64,000 nt of DNA from assembly GCF_900142985.1 (NCBI RefSeq), contig NZ_LT670849.1, positions 4,418,501 to 4,482,500 of the forward strand, in the 5' to 3' direction. Positions within the stretch are counted from its first letter, which is position 1, and each line of letters begins with the position of its first letter. This document shows positions 9,355 to 18,460 of this stretch, one piece after another. The DNA is from Bradyrhizobium erythrophlei (GTDB lineage: Bacteria > Pseudomonadota > Alphaproteobacteria > Rhizobiales > Xanthobacteraceae). Both the position numbers and the translations under genes were made by a program. The notes beneath the pieces were generated by a model, which saw only the letters and a list, made by a program, of their open reading frames with translations, searched no databases and had not been told where the DNA came from.

Positions 9355-10224
9355 ATGACCGGTTGGCTTGACGCGGTGATCCAGGGTGTGCTGCTCGGCG
9401 GGCTTTACGCGCTGTTCGCGGCGGGGCTGTCCCTGATTTTCGGCATCATGCGGCTCGTCAACCTGGCCCATGGCGATCTCATCGTGTTCGCGGCCTATGC
9501 CATTCTGCTGGTTGCTGGCCATCTCGGTCTCGATCCGTTCGCCGCAGTCCTGCTGGCGATTCCGATCCTATTTGTAATCGGTTTCGTGCTTCAATATGTC
9601 CTCCTGAACAGGACACTCGGACACGACTTGTTGCCGCCATTGCTCGTGACGTTCGGCCTTTCGATCGTCATCCAGAACGGGCTGTTGCAGCTATTTTCCG
9701 CGGACAGCCGGCGCTTAAGCTCCGGTGCGATCGAAACGGCCTCGATCCCGCTCGGCGGCGGCATTGCGGTGGGCGTGGTGCCGCTGTTGACGTTGTTGGC
9801 CGCGATTGCCCTGATCGTGTTTCTCAATCTCATTTTCTATCGCACGCCGATCGGGCGAGCCTTCCGCGCGACCTCGGATGATCTGGAAGTCGCGCAGCTC
9901 ATGGGAATCGAAGTTGGGCGCACCTTTGCCGTCGCAATGGGCCTCGCCTTCGTCGTGGTGGCGGTTGCCGCACTCTTTCTGGGCTTAAGAGCGAATTTCG
10001 ATCCGACCATTGGTCCCGCACGGCTGCTCTACGCTTTCGAGGCCGTCATCATCGGCGGCCTCGGCAGTCTCTGGGGCACGCTTGCTGGTGGCATCGTGCT
10101 TGGCCTCGCGCAGACGATCGGTGCGCGGATCGATCCGGAATGGCAGATCCTGGCCGGTCATCTCGCCTTTCTTGCGGTGCTCGCGATACGGCCGCGCGGC
10201 CTGTTCCCGCGGGCGCAGGATTGA
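9355..10224 (+). CDS. branched-chain amino acid-type ABC transporter permease, LivH-like
   Basis: A 289-residue inner-membrane permease with about eight hydrophobic segments. The family start GVLLGGLYALFAAGLSLIFG and the EAVIIGGLGSLWGTLAGG loop near the C-terminus are clear. The start is the ATG one base after the LivF stop; an in-frame TTG 12 bp earlier lies inside livF and was not used. It forms the channel with the LivM-like protein. Confidence 0.93.
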   Translation: MTGWLDAVIQGVLLGGLYALFAAGLSLIFGIMRLVNLAHGDLIVFAAYAILLVAGHLGLDPFAAVLLAIPILFVIGFVLQYVLLNRTLGHDLLPPLLVTFGLSIVIQNGLLQLFSADSRRLSSGAIETASIPLGGGIAVGVVPLLTLLAAIALIVFLNLIFYRTPIGRAFRATSDDLEVAQLMGIEVGRTFAVAMGLAFVVVAVAALFLGLRANFDPTIGPARLLYAFEAVIIGGLGSLWGTLAGGIVLGLAQTIGARIDPEWQILAGHLAFLAVLAIRPRGLFPRAQD

Positions 10225-10225
10225 C

Positions 10226-11314
10226 ATGACCATGGCTGAGGACGCGACAAAATCGAGCCACACGTTCCGCATCGAAACTGCGGGCCGGGCATCGCGCGCC
10301 ATTGCGGCAGCAGCGATCATCATCGCATGTTTGCTGATGCTGCTTCCACTCGTTGCCGGCCGCAACCTGATTCAGGACATGATCTTCCTGTTCTACATGC
10401 TGGCGCTGGCGCAATGCTGGAACCTGCTAGCCGGCTATGCTGGTCTGATTTCCGTCGGGCAGCAGGCATTCGTTGGTCTTGGCGGCTACTTGCTGTTTGC
10501 GCTTACATTACTGGGCGGCATCGATCCCCTGTTGGCTATTCCGCTCGCGGGCGTCGCTTCGGCATTGCTCGCCTTGCCAACCGCGCTGATCGTTTTCCGC
10601 CTCCGCGGCGCTTATTTCGCGATCGGCACCTGGGTCGTGGCCGAGATCTATCGTCTGGTCTTCGCCCAGTTCAAGCCGCTCGGCGGTGGCACAGGGACCT
10701 CGCTGACGCCGTCGATTACGTCGTCGGTGCCTGGCATCGAATGGGTGAAGGCGCTGCTCGATGTGCGAACGCCGGCCGCGCGCGACATCATCTCTTATTG
10801 GGTGGCGCTGGCCTTGATGGGCGGCACGCTTGCGGTCGTGTACGTCATCCTGCGGTCGCGCCGCGGCCTCGCGCTTGGGGCGATCCGCGACAACGAGCTG
10901 GCTGCCGCCGGTCTCGGCGTTGATATCTATCGTATCAAGCTCGCCGTCTATGTCGCAGCTGCCGCCATGACCGGCATGATCGGCGCGCTGATCTATCTTC
11001 AGAAGGCGCGGATTTCGCCGGATGCAGCCTTCTCGGTGCTGGACTGGACCGCCTACATCATCTTCATCACTGTCATCGGCGGCATTGGCACCATGGAAGG
11101 GCCGGCGGTCGGCGCCGTCGTCTTTTACTTGATGCAGCGTTATCTCGCCGACTTCGGCGCATCCTATCTCATCCTGCTCGGCACGCTCGGTATTGTCATC
11201 ATGCTGTTTGCGCCACGCGGGCTATGGGGCCTGCTCACCGACCGTTACGATTTGACGCTGTTTCCGACGCGACGACGGCTGGTTGTCGATGAAGGAGATA
11301 GCCATTTCGGATAG
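10226..11314 (+). CDS. branched-chain amino acid-type ABC transporter permease, LivM-like
   Basis: A 362-residue permease. The motif AQCWNLLAGYAGLISVGQQA marks the LivM family, and the EAA-like VIGGIGTMEGPAVGA loop comes late. About ten hydrophobic segments. ATG at 10226 lies one base after the LivH stop; the open frame extends upstream into livH but that part is not protein-like. It is the last gene of the importer operon and is followed on the opposite strand by an epimerase gene ending 10 bp away. Confidence 0.93.
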   Translation: MTMAEDATKSSHTFRIETAGRASRAIAAAAIIIACLLMLLPLVAGRNLIQDMIFLFYMLALAQCWNLLAGYAGLISVGQQAFVGLGGYLLFALTLLGGIDPLLAIPLAGVASALLALPTALIVFRLRGAYFAIGTWVVAEIYRLVFAQFKPLGGGTGTSLTPSITSSVPGIEWVKALLDVRTPAARDIISYWVALALMGGTLAVVYVILRSRRGLALGAIRDNELAAAGLGVDIYRIKLAVYVAAAAMTGMIGALIYLQKARISPDAAFSVLDWTAYIIFITVIGGIGTMEGPAVGAVVFYLMQRYLADFGASYLILLGTLGIVIMLFAPRGLWGLLTDRYDLTLFPTRRRLVVDEGDSHFG

Positions 11315-11324
11315 CGGATGCCGC

Positions 11325-12188
11325 TCAACCGACCGAGATGCGATAGCTGAGGACTTCGGTCTTCCCAGGTTCGATCTTCATGATGCCGGGCTTGTCGAAA
11401 AATTCGCCATCGAAGTCGAGCGGCGAGGCGAAACCGCGCCACGGCTCAAGGCAGAGGAAAGGCGCGCCGTCCGGTTTGGACCAGATGCCGAGTTCGCGAA
11501 AGCCTTGCCAGTGCAGGCCAATCGACGGGCCGCGGTCGGCCGCGTAGCGGATGCCGGTGCTTGCCGGGTGATCCAGAATGACGGCGTCGTCGGCGAAAAG
11601 CTGTTCCGAAAGCGCGAGAAATTTGCCTTCGATCGGCGTCGGCTCCGGCTTCGACCGCAACAATCCGCCCTTCAGGCGGCGAATGGGCGCGGGCTCAACG
11701 TTCGAAAAATGGATTCCGTAAGACTCCTTCGGCAAGCCCGGCAGCAGCGGCCAGTTGAATGCGGGATGGCCGCCGAGCGATGCGGGCAACGTCTCATCGC
11801 CCGTATTGGTGACCTCAAAGCGTATGTTGAGATCGGCGCCATCGACCGCGTAGCTAATGGCCAATCGAAACGCGAACGGAAAACGCTGGCGGCTGGTGGC
11901 ATCGTCGGTGAGGTCAAGCGTGCAGGACGTTGTCGTACGCTCGCGCCACGCAAACGTCATGTCCCGCGCAAATCCGTGCTGCGTCATGGGATAGGTTTTT
12001 CCCTGATGCCGCAACGCGTCGTTCTTGAGTTTGCCTACGATCGGAAACAGGTTCGGCGAATGCCGCGGCCAGGCAGGTCCCGCCTGCCACAACAGCTCAA
12101 GCCCCTCGGCGTTTTTCAACGAGCACAGTTCGGCGCCGTCGGCCTTGATGGTCGCGCGAATGCCGCTGGTTGCGAGCGTGTGGTCCAT
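11325..12188 (-). CDS. aldose 1-epimerase family protein (LacX-like)
   Basis: A 287-residue protein of the galactose-mutarotase-like beta-sandwich superfamily. It shows NLFPIVGKL, the active-site-type HGFARDM, GGHPAFNWPL with the family histidine, and LCLEPWRGF with the conserved glutamate. It would interconvert anomers of a hexose or hexose phosphate in the cytoplasm (no signal peptide). The gene is 10 bp upstream of the helicase stop; both lie on the minus strand, helicase first. Confidence 0.85.
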   Translation of the reverse strand: MDHTLATSGIRATIKADGAELCSLKNAEGLELLWQAGPAWPRHSPNLFPIVGKLKNDALRHQGKTYPMTQHGFARDMTFAWRERTTTSCTLDLTDDATSRQRFPFAFRLAISYAVDGADLNIRFEVTNTGDETLPASLGGHPAFNWPLLPGLPKESYGIHFSNVEPAPIRRLKGGLLRSKPEPTPIEGKFLALSEQLFADDAVILDHPASTGIRYAADRGPSIGLHWQGFRELGIWSKPDGAPFLCLEPWRGFASPLDFDGEFFDKPGIMKIEPGKTEVLSYRISVG

Positions 12189-12197
12189 GACTTGGGC

Positions 12198-14789
12198 TTA
12201 CGCCCGCTCGACAAAACTGTCGACGACCTTTTTCTCGCCGGCCTTTTCGAAAGCGATCGTGAGCTTGTTGCCGTCGATCTTCACCACATGGCCGTAGCCG
12301 AACTTCTGGTGAAACACGCGGTCTTTCAGGTTGAAGTCCGACGTCGTGCCGGTGGATTTCGCGATCAGTTCGCCTTCGATCACCAGCGGCGTGCGTTTTT
12401 GTTTCGAGAATCCGCCGGCGTCGCGCGAGCCGTAGGACGTCTGCCGTTCCTCGAAGCCGTGATTCTGACGGCCGCCTCGCGCGCGATTGGCCTGGGCGCG
12501 CTGCCAGCCCGGCGTGCCGTAGCTCGAGCCGAAGGATTCCACGTTGTCGAAGCGCGAGGGACCGTAGCCGCTGGCGCCGCCCCAGCCGGAGCCGCCTTTG
12601 GATTCCGTGATCTCGACATTATGCGCCGGCAGTTCATCGAGGAAGCGCGACGGGATCGTGGTCGACCAGGTGCCGTGGATGCGGCGGTTGGTGGCGAAAT
12701 AGAGTTTGGCGCGGCGCCGCGCGCGGGTCAGCCCGACATGGGCGAGCCGGCGCTCCTCTTCCAGGCCCGCGCGGCCCTGTTCGTCGAGCGTGCGCTGGCT
12801 TGGAAACAGGCCTTCCTCCCAGCCGGGCAGGAACACATTGTCGAATTCCAGCCCCTTGGCCGAGTGCAGCGTCATCAGTGACACGGCCTCTTCTTCGGCG
12901 CCGCCGTCGCGGTCCATCACCAGCGAGATGTGTTCGAGGAAACCTTGCAGGTTCTCGAACTCTTCCATCGAGCGCACCAGTTCCTTCAGGTTGTCGAGCC
13001 GGCCCGCGGCGTCCGCCGAACGGTCCTTCTGCCACATGTCGGTGTAGCCGCTTTCGTCGAGCACGGCTTCGGCCAGTTCCGTGTGCGAGGCCACTTCGGC
13101 CTGCGCGCGCCAACGGTCGAAACTGGTCAGGAGATCGCGCAAGCTGCCGCGCGCCTTCGGCTTCAATTCGTCGGTCTCGACCACGGCACGCGCCGCCTCG
13201 AACAGCGGGATGCGCCGCTTGCGGGCGTGGTCGTGCAGCATCTGCACGGTGGCGTCGCCCAGCCCGCGTTTCGGAACGTTGACGATGCGCTCGAAGGCGA
13301 GATCGTCGGCCGGCGAGTTGACGACGCGCAAGTAAGCCAGCGCGTCGCGGATTTCGGCGCGCTCATAGAACCGTGGGCCACCGATCACGCGATAGGGCAG
13401 GCCGAGCGTGACAAAGCGGTCTTCGAACTCGCGCATCTGGAACGAGGCCCGCACCAGAATGGCGACCTGGTTGAGGTTCTCTTTTCTGCGCTGGAGATCC
13501 TCGATCTCCTCGCCGATCGCGCGCGCTTCCTCTTCGGAGTCCCAGGCGCCGGTCACGGTGACTTTTTCGCCGTCGACATCCTCGGTGCGCAGCGTCTTGC
13601 CGAGCCGGCCTTCGTTGTGCGCGATCAGGTGCGAGGCGGCGGCGAGGATATGGCCGGTCGAGCGGTAGTTGCGCTCGAGGCGGATGACTTTCGCGCCGGG
13701 GAAGTCGTGCTCGAAGCGCAGGATGTTGTCGACCTCCGCGCCGCGCCAGCCATAGATCGACTGATCGTCGTCGCCGACGCAACAGATGTTGCGGGGGGCA
13801 GATAGCTTCGCCACATTCTTCTCGTCATCACCGGACCGATGCGAAGCATCGAGACCCGGTGATCCATCTTGCAAAGAGTCGATGGGGTCTGAAGGTGTCT
13901 CTCCCACAAGGGGAGAGGGGACAGAAGCGCGGGGCGAGGTGGGCGAAGGACTCGGCGCCTGCGCGAGCAGCCGCAGCCAGAGATACTGCGCGACGTTGGT
14001 GTCTTGGTACTCGTCGACCAGGATGAACTTGAAGCGGTGCTGGTATTGCCGCAGCACGTCCGGGTGCTCACGGAACAGGCGGATGTTTTCCAGCAGGAGA
14101 TCGCCGAAGTCGGCGGCGTTGAGAATCTTCAACCGCTCCTGATAGCTCGCATAGAGCTTGCCGCCCTTGCCGTTGGCGAACACTGCGGCTTCGCCCGACG
14201 GCACCTGTGACGGACCGAGGCCGCGATTCTTCCAACCGTCGATCAGGCCGGCCAGCATGCGCGCCGGCCAGCGCTTGTCGTCGATGCCTTCGGCCTGCAA
14301 AAGTTGCTTCAATAACCGCACCTGGTCGTCGGTATCGAGCACGGTGAAATTGGATTTCAGCTGCACCATCTCGGCATGCATCCGCAGGATGCGTCCGCCG
14401 ATCGAGTGGAAGGTGCCGAGCCAGGGCATGCCCTCGACCGCCTGGCCCAGCATTTCGCCAAGCCGGTGCTTCATCTCGCGCGCAGCCTTGTTGGTGAAGG
14501 TCACCGAGAGGATTTCGCCCGGCCGCGCCCGGCCCTGGCTCAGGATATGGGCGATGCGGCAGGTCAGGACGCGGGTCTTGCCGGTGCCGGCGCCGGCCAG
14601 CACCAGCACGGGACCGTCCAGCGTCTCCACCGCTTCGCGCTGCTCGGGATTGAGGCGCGAGAGATAGGATGGGCTTGCGGCCGCGCGCGCACGCGCCGCG
14701 ATCCCGCCAGCCACGGGCTGGTGGTCGGGCACGTCACGATGGGGCAGATGATTCGGCTCGGTCATGTCGCGATTCGTTTTCCCGCCCAA
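12198..14789 (-). CDS. uvrD: ATP-dependent DNA helicase, UvrD/PcrA/Rep type (SF1)
   Basis: An 863-residue 3'-5' DNA helicase for repair and replication restart. Motif I is AGAGTGKTR (about 64-72), motif II VDEYQDTN, motif III DDDQSIYGWRGAE, motif IV LERNYRSTGHIL, motif V TLHSAKGLEFDNVF and motif VI GLTRARRRA. The C-terminus is Gly/Ser/Arg-rich and then folds into a small Tudor-like tail. Odd feature: about 55 residues (about 276-331, PSPTSPRASVPSPLVGE onward) are inserted between motifs II and III. They are encoded by repeat-like DNA at 13795-13962 and keep the frame. Helicase motifs on both sides are intact, so the gene is probably functional. Confidence 0.93.
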   Translation of the reverse strand: MGGKTNRDMTEPNHLPHRDVPDHQPVAGGIAARARAAASPSYLSRLNPEQREAVETLDGPVLVLAGAGTGKTRVLTCRIAHILSQGRARPGEILSVTFTNKAAREMKHRLGEMLGQAVEGMPWLGTFHSIGGRILRMHAEMVQLKSNFTVLDTDDQVRLLKQLLQAEGIDDKRWPARMLAGLIDGWKNRGLGPSQVPSGEAAVFANGKGGKLYASYQERLKILNAADFGDLLLENIRLFREHPDVLRQYQHRFKFILVDEYQDTNVAQYLWLRLLAQAPSPSPTSPRASVPSPLVGETPSDPIDSLQDGSPGLDASHRSGDDEKNVAKLSAPRNICCVGDDDQSIYGWRGAEVDNILRFEHDFPGAKVIRLERNYRSTGHILAAASHLIAHNEGRLGKTLRTEDVDGEKVTVTGAWDSEEEARAIGEEIEDLQRRKENLNQVAILVRASFQMREFEDRFVTLGLPYRVIGGPRFYERAEIRDALAYLRVVNSPADDLAFERIVNVPKRGLGDATVQMLHDHARKRRIPLFEAARAVVETDELKPKARGSLRDLLTSFDRWRAQAEVASHTELAEAVLDESGYTDMWQKDRSADAAGRLDNLKELVRSMEEFENLQGFLEHISLVMDRDGGAEEEAVSLMTLHSAKGLEFDNVFLPGWEEGLFPSQRTLDEQGRAGLEEERRLAHVGLTRARRRAKLYFATNRRIHGTWSTTIPSRFLDELPAHNVEITESKGGSGWGGASGYGPSRFDNVESFGSSYGTPGWQRAQANRARGGRQNHGFEERQTSYGSRDAGGFSKQKRTPLVIEGELIAKSTGTTSDFNLKDRVFHQKFGYGHVVKIDGNKLTIAFEKAGEKKVVDSFVERA
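13795..13962 (-). repeat. palindromic repeat-like DNA inserted in frame in the helicase gene
   Basis: The insert carries two inverted-repeat pieces of the kind that normally lie between genes. One is CTCTCCCCTTGTGGGAGAG (minus strand). The other is ATCACCGG(GTC) with (GGT)CCGGTGAT around GATGCTTCGCATC. Its length is a multiple of three, and no stop appears in the used frame. The boundaries are approximate and come from where the helicase family sequence resumes. Confidence 0.65.
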
Positions 14790-15036
14790 ATTGGACCAGT
14801 CGGGTAGCGAAGGGGAGCCTTCATAGCAGGAATGAAACGCATATAGGGCGTGAGACGCCGTTTTGACAGGAGTTATCCAGCCCCGAATACCCCCGTCATT
14901 TGTTCCTTTTGAAGCGAGATTTTTGGCTGTCTTCGAGCCTTAAGGCGGCCGGAACCTTTGTTCCCGGCTGCGATTGGTCCAACGACTGCGTCGGCGCTTC
15001 GCGCGCGACGCCAAAACGGATCAAGCGGAGCTTGTC

Positions 15037-15210
15037 ATGTTGAGCTGGGTCGTCACCTTTCTGGTCATTGCGTTAATCGCCGGCATTCTCGGTTTCGGCG
15101 GCATTGCGGGCGTGTCCATTGAAATCGCCAAGACGATCTTCTTTATCGCCGTCATCCTGTTCATCGTGTCGGCCGTGGTCGGCCTCGCGCGCGGCAGGAC
15201 GCGCGTTTAG
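15037..15210 (+). CDS. DUF1328 family small membrane protein
   Basis: A 57-residue protein with two hydrophobic segments: [20 protein letters not shown], then an [20 protein letters not shown] helix. This matches the short DUF1328 (YtjA) family in length and pattern. The start is the ATG of MLSWVVTF, preceded by GCGGAG; the frame is open further upstream but is not family-like. Function unknown. A rho-independent terminator follows directly. Confidence 0.85.
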   Translation: MLSWVVTFLVIALIAGILGFGGIAGVSIEIAKTIFFIAVILFIVSAVVGLARGRTRV

Positions 15211-15219
15211 AGCTCGAAT

Positions 15220-15253
15220 AAAAAGGCCCGGGGCGAAAGCCGCGGGCTTTTTT
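15220..15253 (+). terminator. rho-independent terminator
   Basis: GC-rich hairpin (GCCCG / CGGGC with a GAAA loop region) flanked by A-run and T-run, 10 bp after the DUF1328 gene. The A/T symmetry lets it also stop transcription of the convergent hydrolase gene. Confidence 0.85.
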
Positions 15254-15271
15254 GAACGGGTAAGAGATCGG

Positions 15272-16105
15272 TCAGTTGGCGGCCGTGATCGCCGCGTATT
15301 CGCGCTGCACGCCGGCTAGATGTTGAGCGATGACGTGGGCGATTTCCTTGGCATGCGTTGAAATCATGAAATGGGCGGCGTCCGCCACCCGCGTGACGGC
15401 CGCATTCGGAATGCACTGGCCCAATAGGCGGTTGGCGCGCTTGACCGCCGGGTGGCTCTTGGCGCCCATCAGCACCAGCGTGGGAAGCCGCACGCGTGCG
15501 AGCAGCGCCGGCGTCAGCGTGAAGCCGTAGACGCTCTTCCAGTCGAGCAGGTTGACCGGCGTCGTTTCGATCGCATAGTCGCGAACGCGTTGCGGCCAGC
15601 CGGCAAAGGTGCCTTCGCCGCCGTAGAAATCGATCATCTGAGAGATCGCGCACGTGTCGCCGGCCTTGTAGGCCGCGAAGTACTCGTCCGTCATGGTGCG
15701 GAAGGCGAAATAATCTTCTTGTTCGAACATCATCCGCAGCAGTTCCGGCGCGGGCGCTTCGATGATGGTAAGACTGCGCAGCGACACGCGCCGCCGCTGT
15801 GCGACTGCAAGCGCCGACAGGCCGCCAAAGGAATGCCCGACCAGGTGGACGGGGGCGCCGGTATGACGGATCACCGCTTCGATGATGTCGGCTTCGTGCG
15901 CGATGCTGGCGTCGAGCGCGGTGCGGCGCTCGGTCGTGCCGCCATAGCCGGACAGGCTGGTCGTGACGCAGCGAAAGCGATTTTCCCAATGCGCCATGAT
16001 CGGCCGCCATGCCGCGCCCGTGCTGCATGATCCCGGCACCAGAACGACGGTCGGGCCGGTTCCGGTTTCGTCGTAGTCGATGCGTCCGAACGAATCCCTG
16101 ATCAT
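15272..16105 (-). CDS. alpha/beta hydrolase
   Basis: A 277-residue alpha/beta-hydrolase-fold enzyme. Oxyanion region VLVPGSC (about 21-27), nucleophile elbow GHSFGG (about 94), acidic residue after the LVLMGAKSHPA strand and the catalytic His in ADAAHFM near the C-terminus. No signal peptide. The substrate is not readable. It is convergent with the DUF1328 gene across a shared terminator. Confidence 0.9.
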   Translation of the reverse strand: MIRDSFGRIDYDETGTGPTVVLVPGSCSTGAAWRPIMAHWENRFRCVTTSLSGYGGTTERRTALDASIAHEADIIEAVIRHTGAPVHLVGHSFGGLSALAVAQRRRVSLRSLTIIEAPAPELLRMMFEQEDYFAFRTMTDEYFAAYKAGDTCAISQMIDFYGGEGTFAGWPQRVRDYAIETTPVNLLDWKSVYGFTLTPALLARVRLPTLVLMGAKSHPAVKRANRLLGQCIPNAAVTRVADAAHFMISTHAKEIAHVIAQHLAGVQREYAAITAAN

Positions 16106-16358
16106 CGGATCGAAATTCCCTGAAAAAATGTGGATTGGGGGCCGCGAATAGCGCGGGTGAGCGGCGAGACATAGATTTCGCCGGGCCGTTTATCGTCATG
16201 CGTTCGCAGGACAGGGCTCAGGATTTTGCCGCGATTGACCTGACATGTCGGACATCATGGCGTGAGCGCGCGCCGTTTTCCCTGCGTGCGGCACTGGCGT
16301 TCGCCGCCGCCGGAGATAGGATTGGCCGAGGCGGCGGCTGAGCGGGGCAGGGGGCGCC

Positions 16359-17858
16359 ATGAACTTTTCCGAATACGTAAAGCAAGACGCGGTGAGCCTT
16401 GCGGACCGGGTCTGGCGCCGCGAAGTGACGGCGGATGAATTGCTGGCGCTGGCGCTTCGCCAGAACGAAACGGCGCAGCCGAAGACCAACGCGATCTGCC
16501 GGATGATGGAGACCGAGGCCCGCGCGCAACTCCAGAAGCCGCTGACGGGCGCGTTGGCCGGCGTGCCGTTTCTGATCAAGGATATTGCGCAGGACTATGC
16601 CGGCTTGCCGACCGCCGCCGGCAGCCGCGCGCTGCAGAAAAACGTCGCGGCCGAACACTCGCATGTCGTTCGAGCCTATCTCGAGGCCGGGCTCGTGATT
16701 TTCGGCAAGACCAATCTGCCGGAGCTCGGATTGAAGGGCGTGTCGGACTCGCAAACTAACGGCCGCGTTTGCAATCCCTGGAACGCCGCCCACACGCCCG
16801 GAGGATCGAGCGGTGGCGCCGCCGCGGCGGTCGCTTCAGGCGTCGTGCCGATGGCGGCCGCCAATGACGGCGGCGGCTCGATCCGCATTCCCGCCGCCTG
16901 TTGCGGTTTGTTCGGCCTGAAACCCTCGCGCGGGCTGATCTCCGCGGGGCCCGGATGCGGCGAATACTGGTTCGGTGCGTCCGCCGAAGGCGTGATCTCG
17001 CGCAGCGTGCGCGATACGGCCGCAGCGCTTGACGTGATCGCCGGCGGCGAGCCGGGGGAGCCTTTTTTTGCCGCACGGCCGAGCGAGGCCTACGCCAAAT
17101 CGATGCCGCGCGACCCCGGCCGCTTGCGGATCGGATTTTCCGCCGCCTCGCCGATCGGCACCGACGTGCACCCGGAGGCAAAGGCAGCAGTCGAGCGCGC
17201 GGCCGCCTTGCTGCGTGGCCTGGGCCACGAGGTCGAAGAGGCTTCGCCCGAGATCGACGGCGCAGCCCTCGCCAAGGCCTTCCTGCATGTCTATTTCGGA
17301 CAGGTCGCGGCGATGGTAGCGCAGGCCCGCGCGGCAGGCGCCGGGCGGGAGGATTTCGAGCTGTTGTCGCGGGTGCTGGCGACGCTCGGAGACGCGGTTT
17401 CGGCCGGTGTGCTGACGACACATCTGCTCAAATGGAATGAATTCGCCCGCGCGCTTGCTCGTTTTCACCAGCGCTACGACATGCTGCTCACGCCGACACT
17501 GGCGCATCCGCCGGTGCGCCATGGCCAGGGCGATCCCAGCGCGGTGGAGCAGAGCCTGCTCGGTCTGCTGGATCGCACCGGCCTGCTCGGCTTCATGGCG
17601 CGCCAGGGCTGGTTCGACAGCACCATCGACAAGATCGCGCTCGACAGCCTGCAATATGTGCCGTTTACGCAACTCGCCAATCTCACCGGCGTGCCGGCCA
17701 TGAGCGTGCCGCTGCATTGGACGGCGGACGGCCTGCCGCTCGGGGTTCAATTCGTCGGGCACATGGGCGACGAGGTGCGTCTGTTGCAACTCGCCCGTCA
17801 GCTCGAGACGGCGCAACCCTGGTTCGATCGGCTGCCGGCGTGGGTGACGCAGGCCTGA
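16359..17858 (+). CDS. amidase (amidase-signature family)
   Basis: A 499-residue amidase-signature enzyme that hydrolyses an amide bond. The Ser-cisSer-Lys triad is visible: Lys74 in FLIKDIA, cis-Ser in GGSSGG (148-153) and the nucleophile Ser174 in NDGGGSIRIPA. Length is normal for the family. Relatives include GatA and aryl or 6-aminohexanoate amidases; the lack of gatC/gatB nearby makes a stand-alone amidase more likely. The C-terminal AMSVPLHWTADGLPLGVQFVG is typical of the family. Confidence 0.92.
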   Translation: MNFSEYVKQDAVSLADRVWRREVTADELLALALRQNETAQPKTNAICRMMETEARAQLQKPLTGALAGVPFLIKDIAQDYAGLPTAAGSRALQKNVAAEHSHVVRAYLEAGLVIFGKTNLPELGLKGVSDSQTNGRVCNPWNAAHTPGGSSGGAAAAVASGVVPMAAANDGGGSIRIPAACCGLFGLKPSRGLISAGPGCGEYWFGASAEGVISRSVRDTAAALDVIAGGEPGEPFFAARPSEAYAKSMPRDPGRLRIGFSAASPIGTDVHPEAKAAVERAAALLRGLGHEVEEASPEIDGAALAKAFLHVYFGQVAAMVAQARAAGAGREDFELLSRVLATLGDAVSAGVLTTHLLKWNEFARALARFHQRYDMLLTPTLAHPPVRHGQGDPSAVEQSLLGLLDRTGLLGFMARQGWFDSTIDKIALDSLQYVPFTQLANLTGVPAMSVPLHWTADGLPLGVQFVGHMGDEVRLLQLARQLETAQPWFDRLPAWVTQA

Positions 17859-17876
17859 CCTGCAACCGAGCGGATT

Positions 17877-18374
17877 TCACTTCGCCGGCATGCCGATCGC
17901 GCGCCCGACGCCCTCGGGCCGCGGCAGCAGCGCATGCGCGCTTGCGACCGCGTCGATCGTGGTGCGGATATCGGGCGGGAAGGGCGCGGTCTTACGCTTT
18001 TCCATGTCGACATGCATGGTCATGTTTTCCGACGTCGCCGACAGCCAGCCGTCGCGGGCGTGGCGCAGTTCCTCGAACGTATGCAGGCGTTTTTCGTCCG
18101 CGGCGAGCAGGTAGACCGAGATCTGCACGGGGTCGCCGAGGTGAATTTCCCGCAGATAGCGCACATGGCATTCGGCGGTGAAGGTCGAGTTGTTGCGCGC
18201 CTTCTTGTAGGCCGGGCCGATGCCGAGCAGGAGCCACAACTCGTCGATCGCCCGGTCGAACATCACGTTGTAATAGGCCATGTTGAGATGGCCGTTATAG
18301 TCGATCCACTGCGGCTCGATCTGCATCACCGAGGAGAGGAATGGCGTAGGCGCGCCGCTACTACGTGTCGTCAT
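17877..18374 (-). CDS. thioesterase family protein (hotdog fold)
   Basis: A 165-residue hotdog-fold protein. The motif QWIDYNGHLNMAYYNVMFD carries the Asp-Tyr-Asn-Gly-His pattern seen in 4-hydroxybenzoyl-CoA-type and carnitinyl-CoA-type thioesterases. It would cleave an acyl-CoA thioester in the cytoplasm. The start chosen is the ATG of MTTRSSG; an extended frame of about 32 residues upstream is not family-like. It is convergent with the amidase gene 18 bp away and divergent from the FAD oxidoreductase. Confidence 0.85.
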   Translation of the reverse strand: MTTRSSGAPTPFLSSVMQIEPQWIDYNGHLNMAYYNVMFDRAIDELWLLLGIGPAYKKARNNSTFTAECHVRYLREIHLGDPVQISVYLLAADEKRLHTFEELRHARDGWLSATSENMTMHVDMEKRKTAPFPPDIRTTIDAVASAHALLPRPEGVGRAIGMPAK

Positions 18375-18460
18375 CCGTGTCCATTCCTTACAGCAGGTCT
18401 TGATGTCTTGACCCTCTATACATCCTTTGCCACGGTAATTCCGTGGACGGAGATCCCGGA

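Noticed and set aside
10010..10225. N-terminal extension of the LivM-like gene
   Set aside because: The added 72 residues are Arg/Ser-rich shadow sequence inside the LivH-like gene. The ATG at 10226 fits the tight operon spacing.
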